A stretch of 64,000 bases of DNA, from contig NZ_CANMUW010000021.1 of NCBI RefSeq assembly GCF_947501225.1, forward strand, positions 1 to 64,000. Direction: 5' to 3'. This document shows, one piece after another, positions 26,651-35,506 of this stretch. The stretch's first letter is position 1; every line of letters starts with the position of its first letter. The translations under genes and the position numbers were made by a program. A model generated the notes under the pieces. It was not told where the DNA came from and ran no database searches. It saw only the letters and a program-made list of their open reading frames with translations. The stretch comes from an uncultured Shewanella sp. (GTDB taxonomy: Bacteria > Pseudomonadota > Gammaproteobacteria > Enterobacterales > Shewanellaceae).

Positions 26651-27307
26651 ATGAATAAACATCTCTTTATTGTGTTGGTTTTACTCTCAGGCCTCTTCAT
26701 TATCGGTTTGGGCAGTGTCACGGCGCTCAAATTTCGCTCCAATGATAACATGCTGAGTCAGATGGCCTTATCAAACGGATTCATCTACCCGACTCCGAAA
26801 GCATTGCCAAGCTTTGCGCTGACAAAACAAGATGGCTCCCTTTTCACCAATGCCGATCTTAAGGGCCGTTGGAGCCTTTTTTTCATCGGCTATACCTCCT
26901 GTCCCGATGTGTGCCCGACCACAATGGCTAAGCTTTCTGCGGCGTATCCCGAGCTACGAAAATCAGCGGATATACAGATTATTTTTCTCTCGGTTGATCC
27001 CCAAAGGGATAACCGGGAAAAGTTACTAAACTATATGAATTTCTTTAACCCCGAGTTCATCGCATTAACCGGAGACCACAAGCAACTCTTTCCGCTCACT
27101 CGTAGTCTCGGCTTTGTTTATGCCATGGTCGGTGAGGGAGAAAACTATCAGGTGGATCACAGCGCATCGATGGCGCTTATCTCCCCGGAGGGAGAAAATA
27201 TTGCCATCATAAAACCTAAGTCATCATCGGCCGGTACCCTGCCCCAAATCTCCTCTCAGGCTCTTATCTCTGACATAGCTTGGATCACTCAAAAGCACCA
27301 AAGGTAG
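26651..27307 (+). CDS. SCO1/SenC copper chaperone for the CuA centre
   Basis: A 218-residue membrane-anchored periplasmic protein with a thioredoxin fold. It has an N-terminal TM (about residues 5-25), the Cu-binding CxxxC in SCPDVCP (about residues 86-91), and the third ligand His in VDHSASMALI (about 173). It is the canonical SCO partner in contrast to the divergent SCO-like gene upstream. It ends the oxidase locus; a new transcription unit for chemotaxis follows. Confidence 0.95.
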   Translation: MNKHLFIVLVLLSGLFIIGLGSVTALKFRSNDNMLSQMALSNGFIYPTPKALPSFALTKQDGSLFTNADLKGRWSLFFIGYTSCPDVCPTTMAKLSAAYPELRKSADIQIIFLSVDPQRDNREKLLNYMNFFNPEFIALTGDHKQLFPLTRSLGFVYAMVGEGENYQVDHSASMALISPEGENIAIIKPKSSSAGTLPQISSQALISDIAWITQKHQR

Positions 27308-27486
27308 TCCCCTTTAAAAACAAAGCGTTAGCCCAAGATTTGACATTAATACCAGCTGCGACTATCAAGAAATATTTCCTAACATAAGTGTGGCTAAAAA
27401 AATATTATCCAAAGGAGGAAATCCCCTCATTTGCCGACTATCTTTTGATATTGCAGGGATAAGCAAGTTATTCAAAGGAAATGCAG

Positions 27487-27783
27487 ATGACGGATCAAAC
27501 CATAAAATTAGATTCAGAGTTAACAATCAGAAATATTCAACCCATCTTCTCTCAGCTATCTGAGTTATTAACAAAAGATAAATTACTCCCTATAGATCTC
27601 AGTCAACTAGCCCGTGTCGATACCGCTGGAGCACAGCTCCTCTATCTGTTTTCCAAAACATGCAGTGCCCGCGCTCTCAAGGTTGAATGGAGAGGAGGTC
27701 AAGCCGAACTGGTAACTAACCTGGCTAGTCTGGGCATCGTCATCCCTGAACTGAAAACTGAGACACAGGAGGAGCTCCTATGA
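27487..27783 (+). CDS. STAS-domain protein of the chemosensory operon
   Basis: A 98-residue single STAS domain, the anti-anti-sigma fold. The strand LLPIDLSQLARVDTAGAQLLYL contains the phosphorylatable-loop equivalent (here Thr in DTAG rather than the usual Ser). It overlaps cheY by four bases, so it belongs to the operon. Single-STAS genes open several Shewanella and Vibrio che clusters; their role there is not established. ATG 27487 is preferred because AAGGA lies eight bases upstream, while ATG 27481 is too close. Confidence 0.85.
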   Translation: MTDQTIKLDSELTIRNIQPIFSQLSELLTKDKLLPIDLSQLARVDTAGAQLLYLFSKTCSARALKVEWRGGQAELVTNLASLGIVIPELKTETQEELL

Positions 27784-28142
27784 AAAAGATATTAGCTGTC
27801 GACGACTCGGCTTCAATGCGCCAGATGGTTGGCTTCACACTTAAAACAGCAGGCTTCGATGTCACTGAAGCCAGCAATGGTGATGAAGCACTGAAAGTTG
27901 CACAGAAGGGTGAATACGACTTGGTCATATCTGATGTGAACATGCCAGTCATGGATGGACTCACTCTCATCCGAAACCTTCGAACGCTACCAGCTTATAA
28001 GTTTACCCCTCTGCTGATGCTGACAACAGAGTCCGGTACCGATAAGAAGCAGGAGGGACGCTCAGCAGGTGCTACCGGTTGGATTGTAAAACCCTTCAAC
28101 CCGGACCAGCTACTGGCAACGGTTCGTAAAGTACTGGGTTAA
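27780..28142 (+). CDS. cheY: CheY-like response regulator
   Basis: A 120-residue single receiver domain. It has the acidic pocket DDSAS near residue 8, the phosphoacceptor Asp in VISDVNMPVMDG (about residue 52), the Thr of MLTTESG (about 81) and the Lys of VKPFNPDQL (about 103). It is presumably phosphorylated by the CheA encoded next. Whether it targets the flagellar switch or another output cannot be decided from sequence. Confidence 0.95.
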   Translation: MKKILAVDDSASMRQMVGFTLKTAGFDVTEASNGDEALKVAQKGEYDLVISDVNMPVMDGLTLIRNLRTLPAYKFTPLLMLTTESGTDKKQEGRSAGATGWIVKPFNPDQLLATVRKVLG

Positions 28143-28186
28143 ACAGAAGTCACTTCATCTAATGGATATAACGGCGGCAAGGGAAT

Positions 28187-30238
28187 ATGGAAATCGATCT
28201 CAGTCAATTTAGCCAGGTTTTCTTCGAAGAAAGTTTGGAAGGCTTAGAAAACATGGAGTCGGAGTTACTCAAACTGGATATCAATGAGCCGGATGATGAA
28301 TCAATCAACACTATCTTCAGGGCTGCACACTCCATAAAGGGGGGCAGCGCCACATTCGGCTTCACACAGGTCGCGAACTACACACACCTGCTCGAAACCC
28401 TACTCGATGAGATTAGAGACGGCCGACGCCAGATGACGAGTGAGCATCAGGACATACTCCTTCTGTCGGTTGACCTGCTACGCAATATGATCGATGCCCT
28501 GATGCGCAAGGTTGAATTCGATGATCCCCTGCTATCGCAGCTAGAGAAACGCTTTACTCAGGAGCTGGAGCAGGGAAGCGGGATCACTGATAAAAATGAC
28601 ATTATCGAATCTGATACAGCTCCAGCCTCGAATGAACTTAACTGGCAGATAGACTTTCAGGCCGGAACTGACATCCTGCGTTGCGGCAACGACCCTCTAC
28701 TCATGTTCACCGAGCTAAAACAGCTTGGAGAACTCACGGTTAAACTGGCGGATGAAGAGTATCCGGATTTTACCGATATCGATCCCGAAGCCTGTTACCT
28801 CAATTGGCACCTTGAGCTGATCACAGATCAGAAAGTTGAACGGCTGAGGGAGGTATTCGAATGGGTCGAAGATGAATGCATCATTCAGTACCACTCATCC
28901 GGGCCAGATACCGCTGAAGTCAGTGCCCAACAAATCCCGCCGGCACCCCCTGCAACCGGGATAGCGGAACCTAATTGTGAAACAAAGAACAGTTCCGACG
29001 ACACTAAGAAACCCAAAGTTGTTTCACAATCTAAATCCCCCGAGGCCGGCTCAATCAGGGTCAGCATCGAAAAAATTGATCTACTCATCAACATGGTTGG
29101 TGAGTTGGTCATTACTCAGGCGATGTTAGGCCAGATAGGCCAGCAAGATGAGATAGATGAAGAGTCTCTACTATCTATGAAGCAAGGTCTTGAACAGCTT
29201 GCCTCACATACCCGGGATCTTCAGGAAAGCGTCATGCAGATCAGAATGCTCCCCATCAGCTTTGCCTTCAACCGCTTCCCCAGACTCGTAAGAGATATCG
29301 GTCAGCAACTGGGAAAGAAGGTCGATCTAATCCTCAGAGGAGAAGACACCGAACTGGATAAGACTGTAATGGAGAAGATTGTCGATCCTATGGTCCACCT
29401 TGTCAGAAACTCACTGGATCATGGGCTTGAAACACCCGAGATAAGGCTCAGTAAAGGCAAGCCGGAAACAGGAAGCATTACGCTCAACGCGTTCCACCAG
29501 GGCGGTAATATCATTATCGAGATCATTGATGACGGGGCCGGACTCGATACCGCAAGGATACTGCAAAAGGCAAGAGATAAAGGACTGGTTGCTGAGGATG
29601 AAGAGCTTAGTACGGAGGCTATTCATCAACTCATTTTCAAGGCTGGCTTCTCTACCGCGGACTCCGTCTCTGACCTATCCGGCAGAGGTGTCGGAATGGA
29701 TGTTGTGCGCCGGAACATCAATGAGCTGAATGGCACTATTGAACTTCAGTCGACGCAGGATAAAGGAAGCCGTTTCACTATCCGTTTACCCCTGACCCTG
29801 GCAATTCTCGACGGCCAACTGGTCCGAATAGGTAAGCATACCTATGTTGTTCCACTGGTTTCGATCCATGAGTCTCTGCAGGTGGAGCCACAACGGATCA
29901 ATCGAATCAGTGAGAGTCATGAACTGATAAGGCTGAGGGAGGAATACCTTCCTGTGATTAAAGTGTTTCAAGAGTTTGATCATGAAGCCGATGCCACCGA
30001 GATCAAAGATGGCCTGGTCATGGTTGTCGACTCCAATAATGAAAAAGTCGGCCTGCTGGTCGATGAACTGTTATCTCAGCAACAGGTCGTGATCAAGAGT
30101 CTGGAAGCCAACTACAGCAAGGTTCCCGGTGTTTCCGGGGCCACGATTCTCGGTGATGGGACCGTAGCACTGATTATCGATATTTCAGGCTTAGTCAGCC
30201 TGGCAGGCATCACTAATACCAATGAACATGCAGCTTAA
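28187..30238 (+). CDS. cheA: Chemotaxis histidine kinase CheA
   Basis: A 683-residue kinase. It has an N-terminal Hpt domain with the phosphorylated His in FRAAHSIKGGSATFGF (about residue 47), a middle region (about 150-240) resembling a CheY-binding domain, a variable Pro/Ser/Lys linker, the dimerisation domain beginning SIRVSIEKIDLLINMVGEL (about 285), and the ATPase domain with HLVRNSLDHGLE (N box) and DDGAGLD and GRGVGMDVV (G boxes). A C-terminal CheW-like domain (about 535-675) completes it. Gene order places it between cheY and cheW. Confidence 0.97.
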   Translation: MEIDLSQFSQVFFEESLEGLENMESELLKLDINEPDDESINTIFRAAHSIKGGSATFGFTQVANYTHLLETLLDEIRDGRRQMTSEHQDILLLSVDLLRNMIDALMRKVEFDDPLLSQLEKRFTQELEQGSGITDKNDIIESDTAPASNELNWQIDFQAGTDILRCGNDPLLMFTELKQLGELTVKLADEEYPDFTDIDPEACYLNWHLELITDQKVERLREVFEWVEDECIIQYHSSGPDTAEVSAQQIPPAPPATGIAEPNCETKNSSDDTKKPKVVSQSKSPEAGSIRVSIEKIDLLINMVGELVITQAMLGQIGQQDEIDEESLLSMKQGLEQLASHTRDLQESVMQIRMLPISFAFNRFPRLVRDIGQQLGKKVDLILRGEDTELDKTVMEKIVDPMVHLVRNSLDHGLETPEIRLSKGKPETGSITLNAFHQGGNIIIEIIDDGAGLDTARILQKARDKGLVAEDEELSTEAIHQLIFKAGFSTADSVSDLSGRGVGMDVVRRNINELNGTIELQSTQDKGSRFTIRLPLTLAILDGQLVRIGKHTYVVPLVSIHESLQVEPQRINRISESHELIRLREEYLPVIKVFQEFDHEADATEIKDGLVMVVDSNNEKVGLLVDELLSQQQVVIKSLEANYSKVPGVSGATILGDGTVALIIDISGLVSLAGITNTNEHAA

Positions 30239-30289
30239 ACTGTGACGGAGTGATCCTCACTGCAAACAAGGAAGATGGAGCTTGAAAAT

Positions 30290-30841
30290 ATGACAGAGCT
30301 TACCCAACAGGAACAGGCCAGTATGGATGATGCCAGTCAACAATATTTAACATTCATCATGGCTAACGAAGAGTACGGCGTCGATATTCTATCGGTTCAG
30401 GAGATAAGGGGCTGGGAAGCGACAACTGTCATCCCAAACTCACCGAGCCATGTAAAAGGGGTTATTAACCTCAGAGGAACCATAGTACCGATCATAGATC
30501 TGAGGCAGAGGTTTGGTATTGAAAGTCTTGACTATGGAGCTACAACCGTGGTCATCGTCGTTAAGGTTGCCATGAATGATGAGCACAAAGTCATAGGCAT
30601 TGTCGTCGATGCCGTTTCCGATGTTTTCAGTGTAAATGATGCCGATGTGCGTGATGCGCCAGACTTTGGTGACGACACGAATCTTGGCTTCATCAAAGGG
30701 CTGACTAATGCCGAAGATAAGATGGTGATCTTACTGGACATAAATATGCTGCTTGGCAGTGAAGTACTGCCAGAAGCCTCCCAACTTTCTAACTTAATCA
30801 ACAACATTGATGCCCAGCAGCCACAAGCTGTTAATGCATAA
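30290..30841 (+). CDS. cheW: Chemotaxis coupling protein CheW
   Basis: Adaptor linking receptors to CheA. The CheW fold spans most of its 183 residues: QYLTFIMANEEYGVDILSVQEI, then VKGVINLRGTIVPIIDLRQRFG and VDAVSDVFSV (quoted as three separate stretches). I prefer ATG 30290, with GGAG nine bases upstream; ATG 30275 would leave only two bases after its AGGA. It is followed 23 bases later by the receptor gene. Confidence 0.94.
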   Translation: MTELTQQEQASMDDASQQYLTFIMANEEYGVDILSVQEIRGWEATTVIPNSPSHVKGVINLRGTIVPIIDLRQRFGIESLDYGATTVVIVVKVAMNDEHKVIGIVVDAVSDVFSVNDADVRDAPDFGDDTNLGFIKGLTNAEDKMVILLDINMLLGSEVLPEASQLSNLINNIDAQQPQAVNA

Positions 30842-30864
30842 ACAGGTATAACGAGGACAAACGA

Positions 30865-33456
30865 ATGGAAGCCCAAAACTCTAACCTATCCAATGCAAAC
30901 AACTTATCCGTTGCAGGTGTAGCCCTGATTCTCGTCTCGTCGGGATTGGCCTTTTCCGGACAAGCGATAACCTGGGTCGTTGCGAGCCAAATCGTTGCGG
31001 CAATACTCATTGTCACCGCACTGCTGAAGCATAACCACAGGCAGAAATTATCCGACCAGGCACTAGGTGAGATAAGTCAGGCGCTGGGGAGCAGCGAGAA
31101 GACAAACTTTTCAGATATAGATATCCCAAACTGGGAGCTGCTCACCAATAAGCTCGATAACATTCACGACAAACAGCTGCAAAATGAGACCATTACCAAG
31201 GCTTTAGACGTTTGTAAAACAAACGTCATGATGGCCGATGCCGATTACAACATCACCTACATGAATGACTCGGTCAACGAGATGCTGCAGGAAAATGAAC
31301 AGACGCTTAGAGCAGATCTGCCAAACTTCGATGCCAAAAATCTTATCGGTAAAAATATCGATATTTTCCATAAGAACCCTTCTCACCAGAGAAGAATGCT
31401 CGATGGCTTGAAAACGAGCTATGAGGTTAGCATCGAGGTCGCAGGGCTCAGCTTCAACTTAATCGCCAGCCCGATATTTTTAAATGGTGTTCGGACCGGC
31501 ACAGTCGTTGAGTGGCAAGATGTTACAGCCAAACTGGCCAAAGAGGCTGAGGAGCAGAGGCTTGCCTCCGAAACGAGTCGTATAAAACAGGCTCTGGACG
31601 TGTGTAAGGCTAACGTCATGATGGCCGATGCCGACTATAACATCATCTATCTCAACGAATCCGTCAACGAGATGCTAGCAGATAATGAAAAGACGCTTCA
31701 GCAGAGCCTTCCCGACTTCAATGTCAAAGCACTTGTTGGCAATAACATAGATATCTTCCATAAAACTCCATCTCATCAAAGAAAGGTGTTGGATAATTTA
31801 ACCGGAAGTTATGAAACAAGTATCAAAGTTGCAGGCCTGAATTTTAACTTGATAGCGACTCCGGTTTTCAATAACGGTAAGCGCACAGGAACCGTAGTCG
31901 AGTGGCAAGATGTCACCGCCAAATTGGCTAAAGAAGCCGAGGAACGGAAACTGGCCTCCGAAAATGCCCGCATTAAGCAAGCCCTCGATAACGTCTCTGC
32001 AAATACCATGGTCGCAGACACTGACCTAAATATCATCTATATGAACAATGCCGTCGGAAGCATGTTTAAAGCGGCCCAGGCAGATATAGTGAAAGATCTG
32101 CCTAACTTCGACTGCAATAATCTCATCGGCGTAAATATCGATGACTTCCATAAAAAACCCAGCCATCAACGCAACTTGCTGGCAAACTTATCAACCACCT
32201 ACTCCAGCCAACTCAAGGTAGGCGGACGCACATTTAAAGTGGTTGCGAATCCAATAAAAGACGATAGCGGAGAGAGCATAGGTACAGTTGTCGAGTGGAC
32301 AGATCGCACTGCAGAAGTTGCCATCGAACATGAGATAGACACCATTATTGCATCGGCGGCAGCGGGGGATTTAAGCCACAGAGTATCGACAGAGGGGAAA
32401 GAGGGTTTCTTCCTTAACCTCTCCAATGGTCTCAATCGACTGGTTGGCATTGCGGATAACGTAATTTCAGATGTTGTGAATGTATTCGACGGACTGGCCA
32501 AAGGCGATCTTACCCGCCAGATAAATGGTGAATATGAGGGGCAATTCGAGAAGCTGCAGCAGGATGCTAACGCTACGGCATCACGATTAACCGAAGTGAT
32601 CGGTGGGATCAATGAGTCGGCCAATACCGTCACCTCTGGCGCCGAAGAGATAGCACAAGGCAACGCCGACCTTAGTCAGCGAACCGAAGAGCAAGCTGCC
32701 TCACTCGAAGAGACAGCTTCGAGTATGGAACAGATGACGGCAACGGTGACCCAGAGCGCTCAAAATGCAACGATCGCTAATGAGCTGGCTCAGGAGGCCA
32801 ACTCAAAAGCCGATCATGGCGGCAAGGTTGTAGAGCAAGCCGTTACTGCCATGGAAGCGATCAATGACTCCAGTAAGCGCATATCTGACATTATCGGTGT
32901 CATAGATGAGATAGCCTTTCAGACCAACCTGCTGGCGCTTAACGCGGCAGTAGAGGCAGCAAGAGCCGGAGAGCAGGGTAGGGGTTTTGCCGTCGTGGCA
33001 GGTGAGGTCCGAAATCTGGCTCAACGCAGCGCAGGAGCGGCCAAAGAGATCAAAGAGCTGATACGCGATAGCGTAGGCAAGGTCACAGACGGTACACAGC
33101 TGGTTAACCAGTCGGGTGACACGCTGCAGGACATTGTTCAGGCCGTCACAAAAGTCGCCGACATGATCAGTCAGATCAGCATCGCCTCGGAACAGCAATC
33201 TTCAGGCATTCAAGAAGTGAATAAGGCGATCTCGCAGATGGACGAGATGACGCAACAGAATGCGGCCTTAGTAGAGCAGGTATCTGCAGCCGGAGACGCA
33301 ATGGCCGAGCAAGCCCGCAACATGAAGAGCCAGCTCAGCTTCTTCCAGGCAAAAGAGCAAACCACTTCGGGGATCGAATCCGCCCCTCTCGCACTTGTTT
33401 CCGGAGACACTCACGGGAACCTGAATATCAGTAGCGAAGAGTGGAATGAGTTTTAG
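30865..33456 (+). CDS. Triple-PAS chemoreceptor with CheR/CheB tether
   Basis: An 863-residue chemoreceptor. Two closely spaced N-terminal helices (about residues 11-50) form a membrane hairpin with no periplasmic domain, so sensing is cytoplasmic. Three PAS domains follow (about residues 110-230, 241-362, 372-485); the first two are nearly identical and all share FHKxPSHQR. Two HAMP-like segments follow (AAGDLSHRV, AKGDLTRQI). The signalling tip reads AFQTNLLALNAAVEAARAGE and the protein ends EWNEF, an xWxxF tether for CheR/CheB. Redox, oxygen or a small ligand are possible signals; no cofactor is evident. Confidence 0.94.
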   Translation: MEAQNSNLSNANNLSVAGVALILVSSGLAFSGQAITWVVASQIVAAILIVTALLKHNHRQKLSDQALGEISQALGSSEKTNFSDIDIPNWELLTNKLDNIHDKQLQNETITKALDVCKTNVMMADADYNITYMNDSVNEMLQENEQTLRADLPNFDAKNLIGKNIDIFHKNPSHQRRMLDGLKTSYEVSIEVAGLSFNLIASPIFLNGVRTGTVVEWQDVTAKLAKEAEEQRLASETSRIKQALDVCKANVMMADADYNIIYLNESVNEMLADNEKTLQQSLPDFNVKALVGNNIDIFHKTPSHQRKVLDNLTGSYETSIKVAGLNFNLIATPVFNNGKRTGTVVEWQDVTAKLAKEAEERKLASENARIKQALDNVSANTMVADTDLNIIYMNNAVGSMFKAAQADIVKDLPNFDCNNLIGVNIDDFHKKPSHQRNLLANLSTTYSSQLKVGGRTFKVVANPIKDDSGESIGTVVEWTDRTAEVAIEHEIDTIIASAAAGDLSHRVSTEGKEGFFLNLSNGLNRLVGIADNVISDVVNVFDGLAKGDLTRQINGEYEGQFEKLQQDANATASRLTEVIGGINESANTVTSGAEEIAQGNADLSQRTEEQAASLEETASSMEQMTATVTQSAQNATIANELAQEANSKADHGGKVVEQAVTAMEAINDSSKRISDIIGVIDEIAFQTNLLALNAAVEAARAGEQGRGFAVVAGEVRNLAQRSAGAAKEIKELIRDSVGKVTDGTQLVNQSGDTLQDIVQAVTKVADMISQISIASEQQSSGIQEVNKAISQMDEMTQQNAALVEQVSAAGDAMAEQARNMKSQLSFFQAKEQTTSGIESAPLALVSGDTHGNLNISSEEWNEF

Positions 33457-33467
33457 GAGGCGCTCAA

Positions 33468-34340
33468 TTGGAAATCATAGATGAAAAGGAATTTTCTATG
33501 ACACAGGCAGACTTTGATTTCATTCAAAGTCTCGCCTATGAGAATACCGGTATTGTGCTGCCCGAGAGGAAAAAGCACATGGTGTATTCCAGACTCAGCC
33601 GGCGATTACGCCAACTGAGCTTGGGTAGTTTTGCACAATACTGCTCTCATATCCAAAATACGCCGGACGAGATGATCAACTTTGTCAATGCGCTGACGAC
33701 CAACTTAACAGCATTTTTCAGAGAGGAGCATCACTTCAGGTATCTGGAAAACAAGGTGGTACCTCAGTGGAAACAAGGCAAAAACAGACGTCTCAGGGTG
33801 TGGTCCTCAGCCTGCTCCACCGGTGAGGAGCCCTACAGCATTGCCATGATTCTGGAGCAGTATTTTTCAGGAGCCGAGTGGGATCTCAAGATCCTGGCAA
33901 CGGATCTCGACACCAATGTGCTCAGTAAGGCCTCTGTCGGTAGCTATGCCAAAGAGTCTGTGACCAACTTACCGGCCCGATATATCGAAAAGTATGCACG
34001 CCAAACAGACAATGGCCAAAAGATACAGATGAGCTCAACTATCCAGAAGATGATCCACTTTAAACAGCTTAACCTACTGGGTGAGTGGCCAATGAAGGGG
34101 CCGTTCGACATCATTTTTTGCCGCAATGTTCTAATCTATTTTGATAATGAAACGAAGAGAAAAATCATCTCCCGATTCAGGGAGCTGCTGAGTCCGCAGG
34201 GATACCTCTTCATCGGTCACTCCGAAACATTGACCCATATCTCCGAAGATTTTGATCTTATCGGCCAAACCATTTACAGACCGATAGGGCATGGCGGAAA
34301 CAAGTTGCAACAGACGAAACGCTCGGTTGTTAACCTCTAG
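33468..34340 (+). CDS. cheR: Chemoreceptor methyltransferase CheR
   Basis: SAM-dependent methylation of receptor glutamates. The 290-residue protein has the N-terminal helical domain (about residues 12-85), the SAM motif RVWSSACSTGEEPYSIA (about 105-121), and FDIIFCRNVLIYFD (about 204-217). I support TTG 33468 as start: AGGAGG at 33455-33460 overlaps the receptor stop and is seven bases away. An ATG at 33498 would also give a near-complete enzyme. The receptor encoded just upstream carries a matching tether. Confidence 0.95.
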   Translation: MEIIDEKEFSMTQADFDFIQSLAYENTGIVLPERKKHMVYSRLSRRLRQLSLGSFAQYCSHIQNTPDEMINFVNALTTNLTAFFREEHHFRYLENKVVPQWKQGKNRRLRVWSSACSTGEEPYSIAMILEQYFSGAEWDLKILATDLDTNVLSKASVGSYAKESVTNLPARYIEKYARQTDNGQKIQMSSTIQKMIHFKQLNLLGEWPMKGPFDIIFCRNVLIYFDNETKRKIISRFRELLSPQGYLFIGHSETLTHISEDFDLIGQTIYRPIGHGGNKLQQTKRSVVNL

Positions 34341-34441
34341 GAATAAACTTGCTGCTATTGTTGCAGCGTACCCCTTACTCCATAGAATAGATTTCACCTC
34401 AGGTCACAGATTGACCAAATGCAGCAACAAGGATAGAGGTT

Positions 34442-35473
34442 ATGATAAAAGTTCTGATCGTTGATGACTCTCCACTCGTCAGGCAACTGTTGAGTCACCT
34501 GCTTAGCGATACCACAGATATCGAGGTCGTTGGAGCGGCAGAAGACCCATATGAAGCCAGAGAATTGATAAAAAAGGTCAATCCCGACGTGCTGACTCTG
34601 GATATCGAGATGCCTAAGATGGATGGTATCGCTTTTTTGCGTAACCTCATGAAACTCAGACCCATGCCGGTCATCATGGTTTCGACGCTGACGGAAAAAG
34701 GAGCCGCGGTGACTCTGGAGGCGCTCTCCCTTGGTGCAATTGACTTCATATCTAAACCGAAATCGGATCTGACCAACAGGCTGATGGAGTATCGGGATGA
34801 GCTCATAGAGAAGGTCCGTTTTGCAGCCAAGAGCAAGGTCCGTCCCGGCTCCCCGCTGCCTCCGCCAAAATTAAGTGCTACACCGGCAAAGTGTTCACAG
34901 AACCAGTTGATCGCGATCGGTGCCTCCACCGGAGGCACCGAAGCGATTCAACGCTTAATCTGCCAACTGCCAGCCGATATCCCTCCCGTCGTCATAGCGC
35001 AGCATATTCCAGCCGCATTCAGTGCCTCGTTTGCAAAAAGACTGGACAGTCATGCCAGCATGAAGGTTATCGAGGCCCAGGGTGGGGAGAGGCTAAGCCC
35101 TGGTACAGCCTATATCGCACCAGGAAGCGCACATCTAACCATAGAGGAAAAGGGAGGTGTGCTGTATACCCGGCTCTTAGATACTGAGCCGGTTAACAGA
35201 CATAAACCTTCTGTCGACGTGCTATTCAACAGCGTGGCGGAAACCGCCGGGAAATCGGCATTAGGGGTTATCCTCACAGGTATGGGTAAGGATGGAGCCA
35301 AGGGCTTGTTAAATATGAAACGCACCGGCGCCTATACCCTGGCACAGGATGAAGCCAGCTCGGTCGTTTGGGGGATGCCGGGAGCAGCCGTAGAGCTGGA
35401 TGCCAATTGCGAGGAGTTGCATATAGACAGGATCCCGGCAAAGCTGCTGTCATTAATGAAAAGTGCCCCATAA
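34442..35473 (+). CDS. cheB: Chemotaxis methylesterase/deamidase CheB
   Basis: A 343-residue enzyme that removes receptor methyl groups when phosphorylated. It has a receiver domain with the phosphoacceptor Asp in VLTLDIEMPKMDG (about residue 55), a Pro-rich linker (about 137-150), and the methylesterase domain with catalytic Ser in IGASTGGT (about 161), His in AQHIP (about 187) and Asp in GMGKDGAKG (about 283). It is the last gene of the operon. I see no clear terminator before the convergent deacetylase gene. Confidence 0.96.
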   Translation: MIKVLIVDDSPLVRQLLSHLLSDTTDIEVVGAAEDPYEARELIKKVNPDVLTLDIEMPKMDGIAFLRNLMKLRPMPVIMVSTLTEKGAAVTLEALSLGAIDFISKPKSDLTNRLMEYRDELIEKVRFAAKSKVRPGSPLPPPKLSATPAKCSQNQLIAIGASTGGTEAIQRLICQLPADIPPVVIAQHIPAAFSASFAKRLDSHASMKVIEAQGGERLSPGTAYIAPGSAHLTIEEKGGVLYTRLLDTEPVNRHKPSVDVLFNSVAETAGKSALGVILTGMGKDGAKGLLNMKRTGAYTLAQDEASSVVWGMPGAAVELDANCEELHIDRIPAKLLSLMKSAP

Positions 35474-35506
35474 ACTTGCAATGCTGGAGGCACGGGCTTT
35501 CAGCTC

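Noticed and set aside
27308..27486. Sigma-54 or sigma-28 promoter before the chemosensory operon
   Set aside because: GCCGACTA near 27433 resembles a sigma-28 -10 element, but no properly spaced partner exists. No GG-N10-GC sigma-54 pattern fits either.
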